From: Rhodococcus sp. 14-2483-1-2 | GTDB lineage: Bacteria; Actinomycetota; Actinomycetes; Mycobacteriales; Mycobacteriaceae | Direction: 5' to 3' | DNA length: 64,000 nt | NCBI RefSeq assembly: GCF_002259405.1 | Contig: NZ_NPFW01000022.1 | Coordinates: forward strand, 868,001-932,000 | Shown here: in pieces, positions 56,763 to 64,000 of the stretch | Numbering within the stretch: the stretch's first letter is position 1 | How the letters are laid out: each line of letters begins with the position of its first letter | The notes under the pieces: model-generated | What the model saw: the letters and a program-made list of their open reading frames with translations, nothing else | What the model was told of the DNA's origin: nothing | The model's database searches: none | Made by a program: the position numbers and the translations under genes

Positions 56763-58511
56763 GTGCCACGAGATCCAGGCACGCCCGGAGGTGAGCGCAC
56801 TCCCCCGCCGAGGCGGAGCGCTCCCCGGCGAACCGACGGTCCCCGAGCGCGCACCACGGGCCGCCCCGACGATCACAGCGGCGCTGCCCACCGTTACCGC
56901 GACGACGAACGCCGTGGAGAACGCCGCACCGGAGAACGCAGACAGGTCGCACCCGGCGAACGCACAGGTAGATCGCGCCGGCCGGATCGACGCAGTCCTC
57001 GCGGTGGCGTCGAGCGACCCGAGTCCGACGGCAGGTCGCCTCGCGCCGGTGGTACCCGATGGCCCGCGACCCACGTCGCGGTCGCAGTGCTCTCGATCCT
57101 CGTCCTGCTGGTGACCGGTTTCGCGTGGCGCAGTGTCGACAGCCTGCGCTCGAATATCGCCACCGCGGGTGGTCTCGGTCTCGGCGGTGCCGCCGACGGT
57201 GCCGTCGACATCTTGATGGTCGGCACGGACAGTCGAACCGACGCCCACGGCAACGCGTTGTCCCCCGCGGAACTCGCCTCCCTCAACGCAGGCGAAGAGG
57301 TGGCGTCCAACACAGACACGATCGTGCTGATCCGCGTCCCGAACGACGGTTCGTCGGCCACCGCGATCTCCATCCCGCGAGACTCGTACGTCGAGGTACC
57401 CGGCATCGGCATGTCGAAGATCAATGCTGCGTACGGCGCGACCAAGGAGAACAAGCGGCTCGAATTGGTGGAGCAAGGGGTCACGGACGCCGATGCCGAA
57501 TCCCAGGCAACCGAAGCCGGTCGTGAGGCCCTCATCGATTCGGTCGCCAACCTCACCGGCATCACCGTCGATCACTATGCCGAGGTGGGGCTGCTCGGCT
57601 TCGTGCTGCTGACCGATGCCGTCGGCGGTGTCGAGGTGTGCCTGAACAACCCTGTGCAGGAACCACTGTCGGGTGCGAACTTCCCGGCGGGCGAGCAGAA
57701 CCTCTCCGGTTCGCAGGCTCTGAGTTTCGTCCGACAGCGACACGATCTTCCCCGCGGAGATCTGGACCGCATCGTGCGCCAGCAAGTGTTCATGGCCTCG
57801 CTCGTGCGGAGTGTGCTCAGCGCCAAGACGCTGAGCAACCCCGGCAAACTGGGCCAACTCAGCACCGCGGTGCAGCGATCGGTGACACTCGATTCCGACT
57901 GGGACATTCTGCAGTTCGCCACTCGCCTGCAGGATCTCGCCGGCGGCAAGGTCAAGTTCGAGACGATCCCCGCAGTCGACATCAATGCGACGACCGACTA
58001 CGGCGAGTCGATCGTGCAGGTCGATCCCGCTGCGGTGAAGAAGTACGTCGAAGGACTGCTCGCCGACGGTAATTCAGCGGAGACCAACGCCGAGAATGCG
58101 GACGCCCCCGATGTCGATCCGTCGACCGTGACCGTCGACGTCGCGAACGACAGCGGTATCGACGGCCTGGCCAACGGCGTCGCCGGTTCGTTGACGGCGT
58201 TGGGGTACGTCGACGGCACCATCGGCAACTACGAGGGCACGTCGATCTCGGCGAGCCGCATCCAGGCTGCCGATGTGGACAGCGATGCTGCGCGCGCCGT
58301 CTCGGCAGCGCTCGGCGGACTGCAGATCACCGCCGACGACACCTTGTCGGCAGACACCGTTCGGGTGGTACTCGCGAACGACTATGCGGGACCCGGCTCG
58401 GGCCAGGCCGCAACTGCGGAAACCATTGCTCCCGAATCGGGTACGGCGGTTCCCGAGGCACCCGCTGCTCCGATCGACGCCGGCTCCACCGGTCCGATGT
58501 GCGTCAACTGA
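56763..58511 (+). CDS. LytR-CpsA-Psr cell wall ligase
   Basis: A 582-residue LCP protein (Rv3267-like) attaching arabinogalactan to peptidoglycan. A long, Arg/Asp-rich cytoplasmic N-terminus (1-100) leads to one membrane helix (about 103-121). The LCP domain (about 148-340) has DILMVGTDSRTD, AISIPRDSYVEVPG and SFVRQRHDLPRGDLDRIVRQQ with the catalytic Arg/Asp cluster. A LytR_C domain (about 455-545) is at the C-terminus. GTG 56763 has GAGAGGG upstream. Divergent from the rmlD-wbbL-manC operon whose products it uses. Confidence 0.92.
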   Translation: MPRDPGTPGGERTPPPRRSAPRRTDGPRARTTGRPDDHSGAAHRYRDDERRGERRTGERRQVAPGERTGRSRRPDRRSPRGGVERPESDGRSPRAGGTRWPATHVAVAVLSILVLLVTGFAWRSVDSLRSNIATAGGLGLGGAADGAVDILMVGTDSRTDAHGNALSPAELASLNAGEEVASNTDTIVLIRVPNDGSSATAISIPRDSYVEVPGIGMSKINAAYGATKENKRLELVEQGVTDADAESQATEAGREALIDSVANLTGITVDHYAEVGLLGFVLLTDAVGGVEVCLNNPVQEPLSGANFPAGEQNLSGSQALSFVRQRHDLPRGDLDRIVRQQVFMASLVRSVLSAKTLSNPGKLGQLSTAVQRSVTLDSDWDILQFATRLQDLAGGKVKFETIPAVDINATTDYGESIVQVDPAAVKKYVEGLLADGNSAETNAENADAPDVDPSTVTVDVANDSGIDGLANGVAGSLTALGYVDGTIGNYEGTSISASRIQAADVDSDAARAVSAALGGLQITADDTLSADTVRVVLANDYAGPGSGQAATAETIAPESGTAVPEAPAAPIDAGSTGPMCVN

Positions 58512-58568
58512 TCGCTGCCGCTCACAGTGTGTGAATCGGTGTCGTCGGGCGTCATCTAGGGTCGTGGG

Positions 58569-59294
58569 GTGGCTTCGAATCTGACTCAGACCCTGCTCGA
58601 CCCGATTCTCGCCGCCGATCCGGCCGGTCCGCGCGTGACGTTCTACGACGATGCGACCGGTGAGCGGGTCGAGGTGTCTGCGGTGACCCTGGCGAACTGG
58701 GCGGCCAAGACCGCCAATCTGTTGCGCGACGAGTTCGCCTTCGAGGTGGGTGGCAGGGTGAGTGTGCTGTTGCCCGCGCACTGGCAGACGGCTGCCGCGC
58801 TGCTGGGAGTCTGGTGGGCTGGCGGCGAGGTGGTCATCGGGGCCGACGACTCCGTGGACGTGGCGATGGTGTCGGGTGATCGGCTCGACGAGTCTCCCGA
58901 GGCGGACGAGGTGCTGGCGTTCTCGCTCGACGCATTCGGCAAGGCAGTCCCCGATCTGCCGATCGGCATGACCGACTACGCGACGTCGGTGCGGGTGCAC
59001 GGCGATCAGTTCAGGGTCGCGGGCTCCGGGAGCGCAGGCGCGGCGCTGGACGGGCGTTCGGTGGACGAGGTACTCGCTGCCGCTCGTGAGCGGGCAGACG
59101 CACGTGACTGGACGGCCGCGGACCGGGTCATGTCCAGCGCGTCCTGGACCACAGCCGACGAGCTGATCGACGGTCTGCTCTCGGTACTCGTCGTGGGTGC
59201 GTCACTGGTTCAGGTGGCCAATCCGGAGGAGGCGAAGGCGCAGCGGCGCGCCGAGACCGAGAAGGTCACCGCCACTGTTGCTCAGCCGGGCTGA
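58569..59294 (+). CDS. TIGR03089 family protein (Rv3268-like)
   Basis: A 241-residue protein matching the actinobacterial TIGR03089 family, a shortened relative of the AMP-binding ligase fold (VTFYDDATGERVEVSAVTLANWAAKTANLL, LLPAHWQTAAALLGVWWAGG). The adenylate-binding core and C-terminal ligase lobe are missing, so catalysis is unlikely. It starts with GTG 58569, 58 bp after the LCP gene, likely in the same operon. Its 3' end overlaps the convergent broken gene by 13 bp. Confidence 0.85.
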   Translation: MASNLTQTLLDPILAADPAGPRVTFYDDATGERVEVSAVTLANWAAKTANLLRDEFAFEVGGRVSVLLPAHWQTAAALLGVWWAGGEVVIGADDSVDVAMVSGDRLDESPEADEVLAFSLDAFGKAVPDLPIGMTDYATSVRVHGDQFRVAGSGSAGAALDGRSVDEVLAAARERADARDWTAADRVMSSASWTTADELIDGLLSVLVVGASLVQVANPEEAKAQRRAETEKVTATVAQPG

Positions 59295-59670
59295 CGGTAG
59301 CCGCCGTCGGCGAGTCCGGCCTCGATCTCGTACTTGTTGGCCGGACCCCGATGTCGCGCTTCTTCAGCGAGGTAGCGGAACGGGAAGGTGAGCCCGAAGT
59401 TCGCCCATTGGTCTGCATGTACGGCCTCGTGCCGCAGTACCCGACGGGCGGTGTTGCCCTTCGTCAGATAGGCACCGCCGAATTCGTTCCGCCGCGCCCG
59501 AATCCACCGCGCAGCCCGGTGCACACGAACAGGGAGAATTCGTCGTCGAAACGCGCCGTGCCGCGCCAGAGACGGGCATAGAGCAACGCCAGCCGCGTCA
59601 CGAACATGGACTGCCGACTACCGCGACCCGCGCGCCTGATCTGCTCGCTCCGTGACACGGTTCCGCTCAC
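59282..59670 (-). pseudogene. Frameshifted HEAVH-motif protein downstream of purE
   Basis: A GTG at 59670 overlaps the purE stop (GTGA), and the frame runs [20 protein letters not shown] on to TGLRGGFGRGGT, then stops near 59464. The continuation FGGAYLTKGNTARRVLRHEA, then VHADQWANFG, lies in another frame and ends at 59282. One added base near 59480 would give a continuous protein of about 129 residues with an HEAVH zinc-like motif. Either a single-base deletion broke the gene or this is a sequencing error. Function is unknown. Confidence 0.72.
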
Positions 59671-60206
59671 CCGAGCAGAGTGGTGCGCAGCGCTTTGTCC
59701 TTCTCCAGCACCATGGCCTCGAGTGAGGCCTGGAACGCGGACATCCGTTCTTGCAGAGCCGGATCGGATGCACCGAGAATTCGGACCGCAAGCAACCCTG
59801 CGTTGCGCGCACCACCGATGGAGACCGTGGCCACGGGAACACCGGCGGGCATCTGAACGATCGAGAGCAGCGAATCCATGCCGTCGAGGTACTTCAGGGG
59901 CACCGGCACACCGATGACCGGCAGCGGCGTCGCCGACGCAACCATGCCGGGCAGGTGAGCCGCTCCCCCGGCCCCGGCGATGATCACCTTGATGCCGCGG
60001 CCTGCGGCATCGCGGGCGTAGTCGAGCATGCGCTGCGGGGTTCGGTGTGCCGACACCACGCCGACCTCGAAGCGAATACCGAACTCGGCCAACGCTTCTG
60101 CAGCAGCTTCCATCGTGGGCCAGTCGGAATCGCTGCCCATGATCAGGCCGACGGCAGGAGTGGAGCCTGCGGAACGACCATCGGGGGCAGGAGTGTTGTC
60201 AGTCAT
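59667..60206 (-). CDS. purE: PurE: N5-carboxyaminoimidazole ribonucleotide mutase
   Basis: A 179-residue class I PurE of purine synthesis. The catalytic core reads [29 protein letters not shown] and [14 protein letters not shown]; all key residues are present. The N-terminal 18 residues before the core include GRSAGSTP, encoded by an exact antisense copy of the dispersed repeat. The start overlaps the purK end by 8 bp; the stop overlaps the next gene's GTG. Confidence 0.94.
   Translation of the reverse strand: MTDNTPAPDGRSAGSTPAVGLIMGSDSDWPTMEAAAEALAEFGIRFEVGVVSAHRTPQRMLDYARDAAGRGIKVIIAGAGGAAHLPGMVASATPLPVIGVPVPLKYLDGMDSLLSIVQMPAGVPVATVSIGGARNAGLLAVRILGASDPALQERMSAFQASLEAMVLEKDKALRTTLLG
60157..60179. 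repeat. Exact copy of the dispersed repeat inside purE
   Basis: A 23-bp segment whose core TGGAGCCTGCGGAACGAC is identical to units 5 and 6 of the 15940-16122 array. It is read in antisense within purE and translates as part of GRSAGSTP just before the catalytic domain. Confidence 0.9.
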
Positions 60207-61452
60207 TGTGCGGGTCCCATCCGTCGGTCCATTCGGCGTGTGACATCCAGTGCGCTGCGCGTTCGGCTCGCTCGCGCACCGAGGCCACGTAGGCGGGGTC
60301 GGCGAGCGAACCCGACTGCGCGCCCAGGATGTTCACGTGGCCGATCTTGCGATCCTTGCGCTCGCCCTTGCCGTACAGATGCACCTTCGCATCGGGCATC
60401 CGGGCGAACAGGTGATGCAGCCGCTCGTCCATCGTCATCTCGGGGGCCTCGGGCGCGCCGAGAATATTGGCCATCACCGTGAGTGGAGCGAGTGGGTCGG
60501 TGTCGCCGAGCGGGTAGTCGAGTACCGCGCGTAGGTGCTGCTCGAACTGCGAGGTCCGACACCCGTCCATGGTCCAGTGACCGGAGTTGTGCGGACGCAT
60601 GGCGAGTTCGTTCACCAGGAGCTTGCCCGAGGTGGTCTCGAACAGTTCGACCGCGAGGTCTCCGACCACACCGAGCGCACCGGCGATGTCGAGAGCCAGC
60701 CTGCCTGCGAACGTGGCGACGTCCTCGTCGAGGTCGGGAGCCGGCGCCAGCACCACGGCGCACTGACCGTTGCGCTGCACCGTCTGCACGACTGGCCATG
60801 CAGCTCCCTGGCCGAACGGTGATCGTGCAACCATGGCCGACAGCTCGCGGCGCATGGCGACCTTCTCCTCGACCATGAGTGGTACACCCAGGTCGAGTTG
60901 AGCGGTGACGATCGCCTCTGCTTCCTCGGCGTCTGCGGGCATCCACACTCCACGCCCGTCGTAGCCGCCTCGTACGGCCTTGAGCACCACCGGCCACCCG
61001 TGCTCGTCTCCGAACGCAATCGCGTCCTGCGCCCACGACACCTCCGCGTAGGCCGGGCCGGGCGCACCGAGTTCGGCGAGCTTGCGACGCATGCGCAGTT
61101 TGTCCTGGGCGAATATCAACGCGCTCGGCGGCGGTTGTACGTTGACGCCTTCTGCCACGAGAGTCTCGAGGTGCTCGGTGGGCACCTGCTCGTGGTCGAA
61201 GGTGAGCGCATTGGAACCGGTCGCGGCCGTGCGCAACGCATCGAGATCGTCGTGGTGCCCGAAGACGACGTCGGGGCTGACCTGAGCTGCCGGCTCGTCG
61301 GCACCCGCGGCGAGGACGCGAAGAGTCTGTCCGAGCTCGATCGCGGACTGGTGAGTCATTCGGGCGAGCTGACCGCCGCCGATCATCGTCACCACGGGCA
61401 TTCCGGTCGACGACGGGCGCGCAGCAGTGGGGCGCGGTTCGGTACCTGTCAC
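60199..61452 (-). CDS. purK: PurK: N5-carboxyaminoimidazole ribonucleotide synthase
   Basis: A 417-residue ATP-grasp enzyme making N5-CAIR from AIR, ATP and bicarbonate. N-terminal [15 protein letters not shown]-grasp segments [13 protein letters not shown] and [19 protein letters not shown], and the C-terminal [29 protein letters not shown] region are intact. Its end overlaps purE, so the two are coupled. Divergent from gtrA; 147 bp of intergenic DNA. Confidence 0.94.
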   Translation of the reverse strand: MTGTEPRPTAARPSSTGMPVVTMIGGGQLARMTHQSAIELGQTLRVLAAGADEPAAQVSPDVVFGHHDDLDALRTAATGSNALTFDHEQVPTEHLETLVAEGVNVQPPPSALIFAQDKLRMRRKLAELGAPGPAYAEVSWAQDAIAFGDEHGWPVVLKAVRGGYDGRGVWMPADAEEAEAIVTAQLDLGVPLMVEEKVAMRRELSAMVARSPFGQGAAWPVVQTVQRNGQCAVVLAPAPDLDEDVATFAGRLALDIAGALGVVGDLAVELFETTSGKLLVNELAMRPHNSGHWTMDGCRTSQFEQHLRAVLDYPLGDTDPLAPLTVMANILGAPEAPEMTMDERLHHLFARMPDAKVHLYGKGERKDRKIGHVNILGAQSGSLADPAYVASVRERAERAAHWMSHAEWTDGWDPHND

Positions 61453-61585
61453 GGCTCACCATGGTGTCATGTCGCACGCATTCGGTCCGACCCGGCGTCT
61501 CGCAGCGGAGTCCGCATGCTGGGCGAGGACCTGTGGAAACCCTGATGATCGGAGCCTCGGTTCGGCGAACCCGGGGTGTGTTTCG

Positions 61586-61591
61586 TAGACT
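61586..61591 (+). promoter_or_regulatory. Putative -10 box for leaderless gtrA transcript
   Basis: TAGACT is followed by eight bases and the GTG start at 61600, with no ribosome site between. Confidence 0.5.
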
Positions 61592-61599
61592 TCACCGTT

Positions 61600-62160
61600 G
61601 TGCCGACGATCGCAAGCGTGCTCCAACGCTTACCCACGCCCATTCGGGACCTCGCGATTCGGCACAGTGAGCTGATCAAGTTCGCCATCGTCGGTGGCAC
61701 GACGATGGTCTTCGACCTCGTCATCTTCTATTCGCTGAGCCTGACGGTGCTCGAGCAGAAGCCGGTGATCGCCAAGATCATCTCGGGTGTTCTCGCAACC
61801 CTGCTCAGCTACTTCCTCAACCGCGAATGGGCCTTCAAGCATCGTGGCGGACGCGAGCGGCACCACGAGGCGCTGCTCTTCTTCGCGATCAGCGGCATCG
61901 GCGTGCTCATCGCAGCCGGTCCCCTGTGGATCGCGAACAACGTCTTCGACATTCGCGACGCCAGCGAATCCCTGACGACGCTGGTCATCATCGACTTCGT
62001 CCTCAACTACATCATCGGCAACCTGCTGCAGATGGCATTTCGGTTCTGGGCATTGCGCCGCTTCGCGTTTCCCGAGGACAACGCGCGGACGATCCTGGAA
62101 GTCGACGCCGAACGCAACGAGGACCCGACCGACGCGGCGGACGTACTCGACCAACCCTGA
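61600..62160 (+). CDS. GtrA-family membrane protein (Rv3277-like)
   Basis: A 186-residue GtrA-like protein with four membrane helices (about 28-48, 58-78, 95-115, 125-145). Seen are LIKFAIVGGTTMVFDLVIF, VLATLLSYFLNREWAFKH and LNYIIGNLLQMAFRFWALRRFAF. Members take part in moving or flipping polyprenyl-linked sugars; M. tuberculosis Rv3277 is reported to affect galactan/arabinogalactan. The acidic C-terminus is cytoplasmic. GTG 61600 chosen for its upstream -10; the frame reaches 61576. Confidence 0.88.
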   Translation: MPTIASVLQRLPTPIRDLAIRHSELIKFAIVGGTTMVFDLVIFYSLSLTVLEQKPVIAKIISGVLATLLSYFLNREWAFKHRGGRERHHEALLFFAISGIGVLIAAGPLWIANNVFDIRDASESLTTLVIIDFVLNYIIGNLLQMAFRFWALRRFAFPEDNARTILEVDAERNEDPTDAADVLDQP

Positions 62161-62165
62161 GATGC

Positions 62166-63485
62166 TCAGCGTGGTTCGCGGCGAGGCACGGCACGCGACG
62201 GTTCACGCCACGCAGGCAGGAACACCGAGAAGAGCGCGGGACGACGTCGCTGCAATTCCAGCCTGCCGCCGTCCGCCTCGATGAGAGCCCTGGCCAGAGC
62301 GAGGCCGACACCGGTGGAACCGGCTCCGGAGAATCCACGGTCGAAGATGTGCGGAGCAAGTTCGTTGCTCACCCCGGGCCCCTCGTCCGAGACCTCGACG
62401 CAGACCAGTCGTTCACGGCGTCGCTCGGTGCTCTCGACGGCCGAGACGGCCCGGACCGCCACCGTGCAGGCTCCGCCGCCGTGCACCAGAGAATTGTCGA
62501 CCAGCACCGAGACCGCTTCACGCAACCGCGATCCGGTCACCGAGGCCTTCAGATCCACGTCACCCTTGATCACCAGGGTCCGGCCGACGTCCTCGAAATT
62601 TCGCTGCCATTCGACGACGGTGCCGATCAGTTCCTCGACCACCGAGACCTCGTGCGCGTCGGCCGCGCCGTCACTACGAGAGGATCGAACGAGCTCGTCG
62701 ATGGCAAGGGTCAGTCGGTCCACCTGATCCATCGCCTCGTTGGCCTCGTCGACCACCGCCGGATCCGGGTGCGTGGATATTTCGTCCAGGCGGAGGCGGA
62801 CAGCGGTCAGGCGGCTGCGAAGTTGATGCGAGACATCGGCGACCAACGTGTGTTCGCGCTGCAGCCGTCCGGCGATCTCGACGGTGGCCGAGTCGAGAAC
62901 CTCCGAGACCCGATCGAGTTCTGCGATGCCGTGCCGTCGTGGGTCCGGCCTGAAATCACCCTCGGCGAGGCGAGCAGCTCGCCGCGCCACATCCTGCAGC
63001 GGATCGGCCAGCCGCTTGGCTGTCAGGACGGCCACGACGGTGCCTGCCATCGCTGATGCGAGGACGACGAGAGTCACCGCTCCGAGCGCCTGGCGCTGCA
63101 GGGAACGCATGTCGTCGGACGGCACTTCGAGGCGAAGCGAACCCGAGGTGCCCATCGACAGCGACTCCACGAGCGGTCGAGGCACGGACGACTGCCCGAT
63201 GTCCGCGCGCGATGCGGCATCCTCGGGGGTGGGGTAGATGACCACGAGCCGGCCACCCTGCGGGATGGCCAACCGGAGCGAGCCGATGTCGAGCTGGCCC
63301 TCGATCAGACCCGCCGACCCTTCCTGCGAGATGATCTCCGCCGCCATTCGATCCAGGCGTGCCTGCAGGTCGTTGCGGGTGAAATCCTCGACCCACAACC
63401 AGGCGGTGTACATCAGGGGCAAACCGAGCAGCAACGCCGTCATGACGACGACAGCGAGAATCGAGACCAGAATTCGGCGCCGCAT
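62166..63485 (-). CDS. Sensor histidine kinase of a two-component pair
   Basis: A 439-residue membrane kinase with an N-terminal helix (about 5-27), an extracytoplasmic domain (about 30-133), a second helix (about 135-155) and HAMP. HisKA carries VADVSHQLRSRLTAVRLRLDEI (His220), and the HATPase lobe has VSVLVDNSLVHG, DEGPGVSNELAPHIF and STGVGLALARALIEADGG. It follows the response regulator by 6 bp. It is not the counterpart of any gene in the corresponding M. tuberculosis interval; signal unknown. Confidence 0.9.
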   Translation of the reverse strand: MRRRILVSILAVVVMTALLLGLPLMYTAWLWVEDFTRNDLQARLDRMAAEIISQEGSAGLIEGQLDIGSLRLAIPQGGRLVVIYPTPEDAASRADIGQSSVPRPLVESLSMGTSGSLRLEVPSDDMRSLQRQALGAVTLVVLASAMAGTVVAVLTAKRLADPLQDVARRAARLAEGDFRPDPRRHGIAELDRVSEVLDSATVEIAGRLQREHTLVADVSHQLRSRLTAVRLRLDEISTHPDPAVVDEANEAMDQVDRLTLAIDELVRSSRSDGAADAHEVSVVEELIGTVVEWQRNFEDVGRTLVIKGDVDLKASVTGSRLREAVSVLVDNSLVHGGGACTVAVRAVSAVESTERRRERLVCVEVSDEGPGVSNELAPHIFDRGFSGAGSTGVGLALARALIEADGGRLELQRRRPALFSVFLPAWREPSRAVPRREPR

Positions 63486-63491
63486 CGACCG

Positions 63492-64000
63492 CTAGTCGCT
63501 GTTGATGCGGAAGCCGACGCCGCGCACCGTCGCGATGCGACGCTCGGCCACGGGTCCTTCGTCGCCGATCTTGCGACGCAGCCAGGACATGTGCATGTCG
63601 AGGGTCTTCGATCCGCGCAGCTCTGCGTCGCCCCAGACCTCACGCAGGATCACTTCACGAGAAACGACTTGGCCCGCATGGTCGAGCAAGACCTTGAGCA
63701 GCTCGTATTCCTTGTTGGCGAGAGATATCTCGGTGCCACCGACCAGGACGCGTCGGGCAGCGGGTTCGAGGCGGATGGCACCGACCTCGATCGGGGAATC
63801 CTCCCCGGCACCACGGCGGCGGAGCAACGCACGTACGCGGGCCATGAGCTCGGCGAGCCGGAAGGGCTTGCCCACGTAGTCGTCGGCACCGGCGTCGAGA
63901 CCCACCACGAAGTCGACCTCGTCGGTTCGTGCGGTGAGCATGAGCACGGCAACCTCGGATCGGTTGGCACGCACCTGCCGACACACTTCGAGGCCGTCCA
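63492..64000 (-). CDS. OmpR-family response regulator, N-terminus outside window
   Basis: The frame is open to the window edge, so the first part of the receiver (including the phospho-acceptor Asp) is missing. Visible are AVLMLTARTDEVDFVVGLDAGADDY, the receiver Lys in YVGKPFRLAELMARVRALLRR, and the winged-helix DNA-binding domain (NKEYELLKVLLDHAGQVVSREVIL, MHMSWLRRKIGD, IATVRGVGFRI). It partners the kinase at 62166. Confidence 0.9.
   Translation of the reverse strand, partial: DGLEVCRQVRANRSEVAVLMLTARTDEVDFVVGLDAGADDYVGKPFRLAELMARVRALLRRRGAGEDSPIEVGAIRLEPAARRVLVGGTEISLANKEYELLKVLLDHAGQVVSREVILREVWGDAELRGSKTLDMHMSWLRRKIGDEGPVAERRIATVRGVGFRINSD

Overview
The window is a GC-rich actinobacterial chromosome segment. 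Gene content and order follow Mycobacterium tuberculosis Rv3205c to Rv3277 closely. Interruptions and family variants (a tandem DesA3-like pair, AlkB beside an amino-acid permease, no rubredoxins) fit a Rhodococcus-like member of the Mycobacteriales rather than Mycobacterium itself. GTG starts, GTGA/ATGA stop-start overlaps and leaderless-looking promoters are common. I see no rRNA, tRNA, CRISPR array, insertion sequence or prophage; this is conserved core chromosome with a few accessory insertions.

Layout. 1-2.5 kb: a truncated NarK-type nitrate transporter and a CynX-like MFS transporter divergent from a GntR/FCD regulator. 3.2-12.6 kb: the Rv3205c-Rv3213c block (TIGR02569 protein, moeZ, DUF3152 zincin, TetR, DUF3107, ferritin-like protein, rhlE helicase, beta-propeller protein, ParA). 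12.7-14.2 kb: an inserted DHA2 drug-efflux gene. 14.4-17.1 kb: phosphatase, GNAT, membrane protein, a 32-bp tandem repeat array and a diacylglycerol-kinase-like gene. 17.2-23.7 kb: whiB1, pdtaS, the TB7.3 biotinylated peptide, ribosomal protein bL37 (24 aa), rshA-sigH, ybaK, aroA, rsgA. 23.7-30.5 kb: lipid block with two acyl desaturases, their ferredoxin-reductase-type electron donor, a DUF6912 protein, a wax ester/TAG synthase-like protein with a damaged active-site motif, and an Rv3235-family protein. 30.5-41.7 kb: secA1, hpf, comF, lpqB-mtrB-mtrA, tmk, sahH. 41.8-44.7 kb: alkB and an amino-acid permease. 44.8-61.5 kb: mannose and cell-wall sugar genes (manA, tobH, manB, manC, wbbL, rmlD, an LCP ligase) interleaved with whiB2, fbiA-fbiB (coenzyme F420) and purK-purE. 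61.6-64 kb: GtrA and a two-component pair cut by the window end.

How the genes work together. SigH/RshA (thiol-oxidative stress), MtrAB-LpqB (cell division and envelope), PdtaS, WhiB1 and WhiB2 are regulators. ManA/ManB/ManC make GDP-mannose; RmlD makes dTDP-rhamnose, WbbL adds rhamnose to the linker, and the LCP protein attaches arabinogalactan to peptidoglycan. FbiA/FbiB complete F420. The desaturases and reductase form an electron-transfer pair for fatty-acyl desaturation.

The most notable unexplained structure is (1) a shared inverted repeat, YTACG-N4-CGTAR, upstream of both desaturases and their reductase, suggesting one local lipid regulon; (2) a repeat family, arrayed six times at 32-bp period at 15.9-16.1 kb, with an exact copy inside the purE coding sequence and a diverged copy beside sahH; (3) a SigH-type promoter placed upstream of a long-form start of sigH, as for the unstable sigma-R' isoform of Streptomyces; and (4) a frameshifted HEAVH-motif gene translationally coupled to purE.
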